Assembly (NCBI RefSeq): GCF_000346465.2
Contig: NC_034014.1
Location: 62,001-126,000 of the forward strand
Origin: Prunus persica
Lineage: Eukaryota; Streptophyta; Magnoliopsida; Rosales; Rosaceae
DNA length: 64,000 nucleotides
Direction: 5' to 3'
The position numbers and the translations under genes were made by a program. Position 1 is the stretch's first letter, and the number at the start of each line of letters is the position of its first letter. Positions 25,401-37,400 of the stretch are shown here, in pieces. Under the pieces are notes generated by a model. That model had not been told where the DNA came from and ran no database searches. It saw only the letters and a program-made list of their open reading frames with translations.

Positions 25401-28400
25401 CACCACCGAATACTTTAAACCTGAAATATAGGGGTGGTATGATGATACAGATTATTTGGGTCTTTCTACTGCAGCCATGTCCAGCCTGAAACATGAAACT
25501 TGTCTACATTTCATAAGTACATGAAAGTACAAAAACTATATTCTTACTAATGACAAGCATCAACAAGTTTGAAGAAAAGAAATGTCCAAGCATCCAAGTA
25601 TCAGTTAATACCTCAACTTTTAAATACCAGAAGTTCACAGAACTGCCACAAAAACTACGAATATGAGGAAAAGAAAGAATAGCCCAGGTTGAAGGATCAA
25701 CCAAAACATGCATTCTTTTTCAACGATGTCCAAAAAATGCGTGATATTCTAGCAGAACCCGAATTATCTCAAAATACTACAAAGAGAAACAAATGCTTAC
25801 CCTCCGCACCGCAACCAGATACTTAATACCCAATAGGCTTCCATGACGAATCTCCCATTCTGGTCTACACTGAACAGATAGGAATATCAGAAGCATAAAA
25901 ACTACAACATCGATAATGATAACCAAGAACAAGTATACAGGCCTAAAAGCATGGCAATGGCATTAGAGGACATTTACCTGCATCTTCAGCAAGATATTCA
26001 ATGTCTCATGAACTAATGTGGGATGCATGTATTTGAACACAACACCCAATGCTTGTGCACAGGTTTCACGTACTGGGGCAACTACCTGATCAGAGACATA
26101 ATCTCCAAAACTGCAATTATACATAATCGCAAGTAATTTATGTTATTATGCAAGAATACATAGATCTTCATGCTAACAGCCACATGATTTAGAATTAAAC
26201 AAATGATTTATGCCCAAGTTAATTTTCAAAGAAAAAAGGCATGCTTGATAAAAACCATACCGGTCTAGCGACAATACACACAAGAAACGAATTGCACAAT
26301 CTTGAAGAAATTCGCAATTTTTAAGCCATGAATGCCTAGCCAGTTTAACCAAGTTCAACATATCACTATTTTCAGTGAGGCTTTTCAGCACATCCATTTT
26401 CTGAAAGGATCCCTTATTGTCTGAGTGACCCTTTAGCTCAGTTGTCTCGGCTGATTGCTCATGTGGATGCGGCATAGCATTGAGAAAACACTTGGGATCA
26501 ACCTTAAGAGAGGTCACATGAAGTTGACCATTAACCTGCCCAGAAGGCGACTTACACCCGCCATCTTCTGTCTGCATACTAATATCAAAATCCCCATCCT
26601 TGCTGGCAGAGACCACTGTATCTATAAATGGTGATGAAACATCTTCAAACTTCGGCTTTTTCAGTTTCGGTCCAGATTCATCAATTGGAACTTGCATATT
26701 CAAATCAATATCTCTCTCTCTCTTCATTGTATATGATTTGTATTTATTTTCTAACTCTGTGAACATTGCACTGTCCAGGTTCAAGTCAGGCATAAATACT
26801 CCAGCAGAAGCACCTTGATGCGTTAAAATTTCTCTCAAAGCCATCACACTACCATGGCGTACCTCCCAAACTTGGAAAAAATAAAATAAAAACAAAACTG
26901 TAAGACATAGTTTCAATTGAAGCAATGATAATAGTATCAAAAAAATTATGAATAAAAGAAATAGCACACCCACTTAAAGGTTACACTGCCCACCCTTAAC
27001 AGGAAGAATAAAAATAACAGAAGCCAACCTGGATCGAACATATCTAGGATTAGTTGCTCAACAAAACTATGAAAAGGCCACCGCCCAACTCCATCATGTT
27101 CAAAGTTCTCTTCATCATGTTCGAAATCCACAAATTCCTGCAAAACTAAGCAACATTACAATGCAGAAACTTATACCCCAACGCAGGAGGAGGATAAAGG
27201 AAAAGAAAATAACCAAAGTAATTCTGCAACTGAACAACAATCATTAGGAAATTTAGAATATTACAAGATGTGAAACCTCTATAACAATAGCAAATGTATA
27301 ACTGAATATCAACCTTTAGATGTATATGGTAGTTTAGTATCAAATCCCAAACCAGTGTACCAATATCCTGCTAGTAGTAGCATGAACATCCACAAGTTAT
27401 AACATTTTAAGATAAGAAACGAAATTATTTATCCAAAGTATATAAGTATGTCATTTAAATTACTTATCTATAGTAAAACAATTAAAAATTTGGTTATCTT
27501 TCCTTCTTTTCTTTGGACCTATAACCATCCCCGGCATGATCCTATCTCCCCTAAACAAGTAAGGTTTAGTTCTAAATCAAAAAAATAAAATAATAATTCA
27601 AGCTTACTTCAAATTCATATTACTTATATTTTTATTAAGAAAAAACATCTAAAATGACCCCCAAAAAAAAAAAATTCCCGCAAACAATGGTTTCTCTTCA
27701 TGTATTTCACATTAATGTAATTTATTACTTGAGAAAATAAAAAAATTAAGTTCTAATCAAGAGTTGGTATATGTTTTCACGTTAAGAGTTGATATTTTAT
27801 TACTTGATGTTCATTTTAGAAGTAATTTATGACTTGTTTTCACATTAAGTTATTTCAGTCAAGACTGGATTCCACTTTCATAATTAACTCTTGATTAGAA
27901 CTTTCAATTTTTTTTACTGAAATTAAAACATATACCAACTACCATAAATTTGAAATATTTCTTTCTATTTTAAGAACAAGCCTGAGCTTCAGAGAGAGCA
28001 ACCTTATCATCAAAATCACATGCAAAATTTATCCAACAATAACCACTTGTCCCTCAATTGCCCTACACTCAAAGCTTCCTCCCAGGAACGTTTTTTAATA
28101 CTCTCCTACAAAATAAATACCACTGAGCAGAACAATACGATAACAACATCAGAAGCTTCAACACATTTCATTACTACCAAGTGAGATGCCTCCATATGCA
28201 ATAGCTTACGAATTTGACATACAACATTTGAATCAGCTAGCACCAAAAATATTGATCAATTGGCAATCTAATACCTTATTAGTCCCAAATGAGTCAGGAC
28301 ATGAGCCCTTCAGTGTTATATTTTGAGCACATGACACCTCCATATCCCCATCCTCAGACCAACCCTTTGACTGGTCTTTTGAATTGATTTTTGCTTTTCG

Positions 28401-31400
28401 TTTTAAAAGATTCAATTCCCTTGGACTTGGTCTTTTCGATAATACACTAGGTACCATATTTGCAACCAACTGATGGATATTATGTGATGCATAAACTCTT
28501 GGATTAATTCCATTCCCATGCGAGCTGTGCAAAATAAGGTCTTCATCTTTTATCATATCATTCACATCCATGAACTGCTCACATATATCCAGACCTGTAC
28601 AAGACACAGTGAGATTTCTATTAAAACCTGGCGATCGAAATGCAATTTAGGACAGCATAATCAACAGTAAATGTACACACTAACTACATTCCGAATATAT
28701 AAAAAACAAACACACACTAACTACATAATTCGGTATTTCAATACACTCTTCCACCCCTGCTCCAGCATGGCATGGATTAGTAAAATAGTGATCTAACATA
28801 TCAGATTTTTGGCTTCACTGTAGGCACCCGTATGAGTAAATAGGGATATTTCTTTTTCTACTATTCTATTAGACTGGAAAGCTGCCATACGCTAGCTGTT
28901 TTTTAGTCTAGTATTTTTTTGGGATTTGGATTGAGATAGAGTAGGCTAGCAATGTATCTTTGGGTGGGACATGGACATCTCGTTCAACCCACTTGATGCA
29001 GGATGCATAGGACCTAAATTGTTTAGTTTCCTATATTCTTTAGTTTTCCAAATCCTAGTAGGATTTCTAAGTTTCCTATTTTATTAGGAATAGGATTTCT
29101 GTTTTAGCTGGGGATTTTAATCCTATTGTCTCTAGGTTCTAGTTTCCTATTTTATTAGGAATAGGATTTCAGTTTTAGCTGGGGATTTTAATCCTATTGT
29201 CTCTAGGTTTTAGTTTGCTATAAATACCCCTATGTAGTTCTTTAAAATTCAGATTTGAATATTGATTAAACCCTCTCTTAACTCTCTGATTTCTGCCTGC
29301 CTTCTATCTTTCTTCCTTCAGCTTCTCTTATTCTTTTCTGTCCTATTCCTCTGAGTGTTAAAACTAACACACCCAGGGCTGTGCTACATCAATTGGTATT
29401 CAGAGCCTCTTGCTCCGCCGCTGTTACTCTGCTTCGTTGCCTCTACTCGTCGTCATGGCTCCCAACATCACCGTTGCCAATTTGGCGGACCAATTTCAGG
29501 AATTCAAGGCGAAAATTTCTACAGATGTCACCAATTTGGAAACTCAGTTCACCAAATTGATGGCTGCTCAAAAGACTGAATTTTCGTCCATGTCCACAGA
29601 TATTGCCAAATTACAAGCTTCCGTGACGCTGCTCGTCAACCACCTCTCAACCATGACTCTTGAACCATCCTCCACATCTGCTGTTCTCTCTAGTTCGTGC
29701 ACACCTTCTCTCCAGGCTGGTCTCCTTCCCAATCCTTCTGAGGATTCCAAGTTTCAAGGCCACCTGGGCCTTCCATCATCTTCGGCGGGGACATCTCTGG
29801 TTCACTCTGAACCAAATTTTTCCGCAGGACCTGCACCTAAACCCCATTATACCCAACATACGATAGTTTCTCCTCTCGTGGATGCCACTATCCCAACCCG
29901 ACCCCACGAACATCACGTCGTCCACCGAAACTTGGATTTTGAGATCGCCCGTCATGCCAAGCCTACTGCCCCTGACTTCGATGGTCGCGGGGATCCTACT
30001 CTCTTTGTTGATTGGATATCGGCTATGGAAGATTATTTTGAATGGTACGACATGTCTGATGCACAACGGATCCGGTTCGCCAAACTCAAACTCGTAGGAG
30101 CCGCAAAACAGTACTGGAAGGCTACTGAGCATCATCTCCAACAACTGGGACAAACCCCTGTGATTTTATGGGATGAGATGAAATTGAAACTTCGGGAACA
30201 ATACCTTCCATCTTTTTATCGTCACCAATTGTTAGATCAATTATGAACTCTTTCCCAGGGTACTTCAACAGTCCAAGACTATTATTCTCGCTTTGTGGAG
30301 CACAAATTGCGTTCTGCCCTACAAGAAGAGTTGGCAGTCACAGTTTCTCGTTTTATTCATGGCCTTCGGATTGATATCAAACGCGAGGTGAGTAGGTCAC
30401 GTCCGAATGTATTAGAAGATGCCTATTGCCAAGCCTTGGAAGCTGAAACCTATCTACGACCACAACGTCGTTACCCAGGATATCCTGGTCAGCCTACGAC
30501 CACCAACCAAGCCCGCACTACCACTCCGGGTCTGAAGACTGAATTTTCTGGACCATCTAATCCTACTGCGCCACCTACCAAAGGGCCGATCGTCTCTAAC
30601 AATTCCCACATTGAATGTTTCCATTGCCATGCTAAAGGACATATTGCCTCTCGTTGTCCACAACGCACATTAACTATCAGCGCTAGCACAGACGACCATT
30701 GTGATGTAGAGATTGTGGATCCTCTTGAGGGTGTGTATGACCCAGAAATTGACGATTGTTTTGATGATGACATACTCAATCAGGTTTCTGTTATGCGTTG
30801 TATCTATTCTGCACCAGCATTGCTTGATTCCTGGAAACGCACTAGTATTTTCCATACCTACGTTCCATGCAATAACCAAACATGTAAACTGGTTATTGAT
30901 AGTGGTAGTACCATGAACGTCATCTCCAAGTCTGCCGTTACTCGTCTTAATCTTAAGCCCGAACCACATCCCCACCCTTTTCACGTAGCTTGGGTTGATA
31001 AAACTAAACTACCAGTCACTGAGCGGTGTCTTGTTTCCCTTAAGCTCGATGAAGACATTTATTTGGACCTACTGCCTATGAATGTTGCACATGTATTACT
31101 TGGCAGACCTTGGCTCTATGACCATCGCGTGCAGAATTGTGGTCGTGAAAACACATACACTTTTCAACATGAAGGCAAAAGTATTACGTTACGCCCAGCC
31201 AATCCTGCGATCAAACCTACCAAGACTAATATTACCACCTCCTCTCCATCGCAGACAGGCAATGTGTCAGGTCATCAGTTGGCTCTATTATCTTATGGCG
31301 AATTTGAGAAAGAAAGTTTGGAGACAGGAGTTGTATTTGCTCTCGTGATCAAAGAGATATCTGCGGCCCCTTCCTATCAACCTGAACCTCTACATCAACT

Positions 31401-34400
31401 CCTCAATGAATTCTCCGATGTCATGCCAGATGACCTCCCAAACGAGCTACCACCCATGAGAGACATTCAACATGCCATCGACCTTGTCCCCGGATCACAA
31501 CTTCCGAATCTTCCTCATTACCGCATGAACTCATCTAAACGTGCCGAACTAAACACGCAAATTCAAGGTCTGTTGGATAAAGGATTTATTCGCCATAGCC
31601 TGAGCCCATGTGTTGTACCGGTGCTTCTTACTCCCAAAAAAGATGGCTCTTGGCGAATGTGTGTTGACAGTAGAGCTATTAATAAGATCACAGTTAAATA
31701 TCGATTCCCTATTCCACGACTTGAGGATATGTTGGAGGAGTTGGCAGGTTCCAAATGGTTTTCCAAGATTGACCTTCATAGCGGTTACCATCAGATTCGT
31801 ATTAGGGAAGGTGATGAATGGAAAACCGCATTCAAAACTCCTGATGGATTGTATGAGTGGCTTGTTATGCCATTTGGAATGTCTAACGCGCCTAGCACAT
31901 TTATGCGCTTGATGACCCATGTTTTGCGTCCTTATATCGGAAAGTTTTTGGTTGTGTACTTTGATGATATCCTTATCTACAGCCATTCAAAAGAGGACCA
32001 TCTGCAACACCTCCGGACAATTTTTCATATGTTACGCCAGGAAAAGTTGTTTGTTAATTTGAAGAAGTGTTCTTTCCTTCAAGAACAAGTTTTATTTCTG
32101 GGATTCATTGTTTCCGCAGCTGGCATAAGTGCTGATCCTGACAAAGTTCACGCCATTGTAAATTGGCCGCTTCCTTCAACTTTAACCGAGACTCGAAGCT
32201 TTCATGGGTTAGCATCTTTTTACCGACGTTTTATTCCTAGTTTCAGTACTATAATGGCTCCTATCACAGACTGTATGAAGCAAGGCGAGTTTCGATGGAC
32301 TCATGCGGCCACTCGAGCGTTTGAGGCATTAAAACAGAAAATGAAAGAAGCACCTGTCCTACGCCATCCAGAGTTGACTAAGGTTTTTGAAGTAGCATGT
32401 GACGCATCTGGGGTTGGCATTGGGGGCGTCTTAAGTCAAGAAGGACATCATGTTGCTTATTTTAGTGAGAAGCTTAATGAGACAAAGCAAAAGTATTCGA
32501 CTTACGACAAGGAATTCTATGCCATAGTCCGTGCGCTACGTTATTGGCAATATTATCTGTTACCAAATGATTTTGTCTTATATTCTGATCATCAAGCGTT
32601 AAGGTATCTCTATTCTCAACGTAACGTCAGTAGCCACCATATTAAGTGGACCGAGTATCTTCAGATTTTCACCTTTGTGATTCGACATCGCCCAGGAGTT
32701 GATAATAAGGTTGCTGATGCACTCAGCCGAGTAGGCGTTATCCTTCAATCATTGACTGCACAAGTTGTGGGTTTTGATAAAATCAAAACTGAGTATTCTT
32801 CTTGTCCAGATTTTGGTCTCATTTTTCAGGAAGTTACGGCTGGAAATCGTCGTGATCATGCTGATTTTCTGCTGCGGGATGGTTATCTCTTTCGTGGAAC
32901 GCAGTTATGCATTCCCCGTACCTCTTTACGTGATTTCCTTATGTGGGAATTACATGCTGGAGGTCTGGCTGGACATTTTGGTAAAGATAAGACCATTACT
33001 CTAGTTGCCGATTGATTTTATTGGCCTTCATTGAAGCGAGATGTTGCTCACATCCTAGCCCAATGTCGCACCTGTCAGTTTGCCAAGGCTAGAAAGCAAA
33101 ATACTGGATTATACACTCCTTTGCCAATTACGCATGCCCCGTGGAAAGATTTAAGCATGGACTTTGTTCTTGGCCTTCCTAAAACGGCACGCGGCCATGA
33201 TTCTATTCTGGTTGTCATTGACAGATTCTCTAAAATGGCTCACTTTCTGCCTTGCTCTAAAGCTGCTGATGCTTCTTATGTGGCCAAGTTATTTTTTAAA
33301 GAGGTCATTCGTCTGCATGGGCTTCCTGTTTCTATTGTTTCAGACCGTGATGTCAAGTTTGTTAGTTATTTTTGGAAGACCTTGTGGAAGCTCTTTGGTA
33401 CTTCTTTAAAGTTTTCGTCGGCATTTCATCCTCAAACAAATAGTCAAACAGAAGTGGTTAATCGTAGTCTTGGAGATTTATTACGATGTTTAGTCGGTGA
33501 TAAGCAGGGTAATTGGGACCTCATTCTTCCTGTAGCAGAATTTGCTTATAATAATTCTGCCAACCGAACTACAGGTAAAAGTCCTTTCGAAATTGTTTAC
33601 GGTGTGATGCCACGTCCACCCATTGATCTTGCTCCCCTTCCTATTGATGCCCGTCCTTCGGAATCTGCAACTACCTTTGCTGAGCACATTCGTCGCCTAC
33701 ATGAAGAGGTTCGTCAGAAAATTTCTCTAAGTACGGACACATACCAACTTGCTGCCAATACTCATCGTCGCACTCAAGACTTCCAAGAAGGTGATTATGT
33801 TATGGTTCATGTTTGCCCTGAGCGATTTCCCAAACATTCTTTTAAGAAACTTCATGCTCGATCGATGGGTCCTTATCGTATCCTTCGCAAGTTGGGTGCC
33901 AATGCTTACTTGGTTGAACTTCCTTCTGATGTTCATATCAATCCCATTTTTAACGTATCTGATTTGTTTCCATACCGGGGTACTTTTACTCCTCCTGTTG
34001 CGACTGAAATAACCCATGCTATTGTTCCTCCTGCTGCTCCTCGCGTGCCTGCTTCCCATGCTGCCCCTACGGATCAAATCTCACAAGTCTTAGATCATGA
34101 AGTGGTGGCTTCAGCCCTTGGGGGGTTTTCTCGTTTTTTGGTTCGTTGGGTGGGACGTCCGGATACAAATGCTACTTGGATTACTGAAGATGAGTTTCAT
34201 CAGCATGATCCTTCTCTTCTCCGTCAAGTTCAAGATGATTTGGCAGCAGCTGAAGTTACTGATGCTCGTCCTCCTATTATTCATACCTACAGTCGGCGCC
34301 ATCGTCGTTAAACTCGCCAGAGTCAAGTTCTTTCAACCGGAGGAGAATGATGCAGGATGCATAGGACCTAAATTGTTTAGTTTCCTAATTTAATTGTTAG

Positions 34401-37400
34401 TTTCCTATATTCTTTAGTTTTCCAAATCCTAGTAGGATTTCTAAGTTTCCTATTTTATTAGGAATAGGATTTCTGTTTTAGCTGGGGATTTTAATCCTAT
34501 TGTCTCTAGGTTCTAGTTTCCTATTTTATTAGGAATAGGATTTCAGTTTTAGCTGGGGATTTTAATCCTATTGTCTCTAGGTTTTAGTTTGCTATAAATA
34601 CCCTGATGTAGTTCTTTAAAATTCAGATTTGAATATTGATTAAACCCTCTCTTAACTCTCTGATTTCTGTCTGCCTTCTATCTTTCTTCCTTCAGCTTCT
34701 CTTATTCTTTTCTGTCCTATTCCTCTGAGTGTTAAAACTAACACACCCAGGGCTGTGCTACATCACCACTTGTATCTATATATAAAAAGCAAAAAGCAAA
34801 GAATGGTGAAACATTCAAAATACCATAAAATGCCCTTGGTTAATGCAAACATTAAGAACTGAAATTATTGATTAAATGAGGATAATATCGTAAATTCACA
34901 CCTTTTCATATTAAAAAAATTTTAATTAAAAGAAAATTCAGATAATAGATCCTATTTTTATGGAACACAACTACCCATTATCTTTTTTAATTCTAAAATA
35001 ATTTTAAAAATTTTTTATGAAAAAAATAAAAAAAAAGCCTCTCAGGCGAGGAAGCGCGTGCGGAGAGGCTAGTAATTTAATTATTAATAAAATGTGCTTC
35101 TTATTTATATAAAAAATTTGAATTTTGTAACACCTCTCTACTTTGTGAAACACCACACCCTTTTTTATAACAAACAACAATTCTTTTTTTTTTTTTTAAA
35201 CCACGTCTACAATCGGTGAACAAGAAATCCACCAAACATGCAACCAGAAACTTAAACAAAGACACCTCTCTACCACATTACACTTGAAATAAATATCTCT
35301 ACGATACTGCTGCTTTCCAATCCAAATAGATAAAATAAAGGGTAAACTCCCTAAACTCTGATGAAGTAGATGCCCACAAGGCCAAAACCGAATCCAATCC
35401 CATAAGTAACACACAATTTATCAAAATAAACAAAAAGAAATACTATAAACATGGACTAGCAGTCCATCAGACACCTAAAACAACAATGCATATGCCATAA
35501 CCCAGTAAGCACTCATTTCAAAACACCCTTCCCCTGCCCTTCAAATCAAGAACAATTACGCTAAAAGAAATGTTCTTGAAATTTTTAGAAAGGGAGGACC
35601 AAAGAGAAGCAACTATCAAGAAGTCTCAACTCTATCCCAAATTGTTCCCGCACAACACATCTAATTTTTCACTAAATATAAGTTGCATCAGGAATACAAA
35701 ACACCAGATCAGACAAGCGTGTCCAATCAAATGATAGTCAAATTTATTCTCAAAATTGGAAATTTAAAGGCTTTCAAAGAACAGATTTCTCAGTTGGACA
35801 GTGTCTAGATTTTGGTTTTCACATTCAATCGCGACAGAATAAACTGGTTCAGACAACCAATCGGATTACTAGTCTCAGTAGATTGAATTTCAATAATAAT
35901 CTTTGCCCTCTCTCCAACAACCACATGTTGCATGTATGCTTAGAGACTGCCACCAATTACAGAACAGAGTACAAAGGCATTGACCTAAGGGAGAAACATT
36001 TTTTCTTTCCTTTTTGGACCAGATATAATAGAAGTATGAAAGTAAAAAGATTACTAACCTAAACGACGTCGTAGTGTTTGTTTCTGTCGCGCCAATTTTT
36101 CCCTTGGGTTTTTCATATGATCATTTGCAAGATCATACTCCTGAATCCAAAAATGAATGCATCGATTACAAAGAAGAAAATTAACACTCAAAACATGAAT
36201 ATTTTATTTTATCAGACAAAACAAGAATAATTTACTGCGCCACAAAAGCAATTAACCAAATTAGGCAATCCTTTGGCACAAACAACTATAGGTCAAATAA
36301 AAACTTAACATCTGCCATTCCAAATGGGGTATCCACATTCTTTTTTATTTTTTTTATAAGAAACACAAATATTATTTATAAATAAAAGAAAGTGATGGGA
36401 TTCACAATTATTAAAATGTTCAGCCTTATTAGTATCAGTTAATTACGTGGGCTGACCATTATCTTTTTCATTTCACAAAGTGAAAGGCCACCTAAAAACA
36501 AAACAAAAGCAAACAAAAAAGGCAACAGCAGCATAGATCCTTTCAGAAATTTAAATGTGAATAATCAATACAAAAGATTAAACGAATGTAAAAACAAAAA
36601 CTGGAGAGCACTATTTCTCTTGTTAAATCCATAGTAATTTTTTTTAATATTTCTTGGCCCCTTCTCTTCTAATCACCTCTGTATTTAAAAAACTACTATC
36701 TTAATAGTTTCATTATTTTTCTTAATGTAGCAGAAATACATAAATAAATAGTTAACAATTACTAGACTTGTTTATTAACAGATCCTACTAGATTGATGTT
36801 CCCAATATTCTCCTTCCATGGATATCAACAAATATTCACAGAAAGAAAAATCAAGATCACAAAGTCAAACTTAAATATCAAAAACCAAAGGGGTAGCCCA
36901 AAAAATATACAATCACCTTCTTCACGTAAGAGCAATTATGTCAACGGTAATAAAATAGACACTGCATTACCTGTCCCCCAGATGCCAACAGAGCACCAAA
37001 CTCCAAAACCTTGTTGAGATCAAAGCTGTAGTAGTTTTGAAATTTTTAAATTAGATAAACAACCATGCCTCCGCGAAGCCTCATCTATTCAAAAGCTCAG
37101 ATCAAGAGCCACCCCAATAGGAAATCTAAAATTAATTACAATAATACCCACCTTCTAAATGACGTTCCAGCAACGTTAGAATCAAAAATCGGGAAAGCAA
37201 CCATATCTTCAACAGCACCGGATATCCCAGCATCAGACATCTTTGATTCAATACTAGTAAAGAGTTCAATCAAAGAGGTATGCTTAACATTCTCAGCAAT
37301 AGCCCCAACTGCATGAGCGGCAGCAACCCTTGTATCCCAGTTTTTGCTACGAAGATATTGGGAAACCTAATCTCAGAACGAACTAAAGTTAAAAACATAC

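Larger units (their letters stand above)
28994..34765 (+). mobile_element. Full-length Ty3-type LTR retrotransposon in BTAF1 intron 5
   Basis: Two LTRs (28994-29391 and 34348-34765) start TGATGCAGG and end CTACATCA. They are flanked by an identical 5-bp target duplication, ccact (28989-28993 and 34766-34770). A primer-binding site like tRNA-iMet follows the 5' LTR and a purine tract precedes the 3' LTR. Internal order is gag, CCHC knuckle, protease, reverse transcriptase, RNase H, integrase, then a chromodomain-like end, so it is a Ty3-type (chromovirus-like) element. By eye the LTRs differ by about three substitutions and one 20-21 bp indel, so insertion is recent. It runs antisense to BTAF1. 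Confidence 0.96.

Noticed and set aside
31549..31986. Antisense open frame in the Ty3 pol region
   Set aside because: Overlaps the reverse transcriptase, which is recognisable on the plus strand.
28994..34765. Active, complete retrotransposon
   Set aside because: Near-identical LTRs suggest youth, but two in-frame TGA codons break gag and the start of integrase in this copy.
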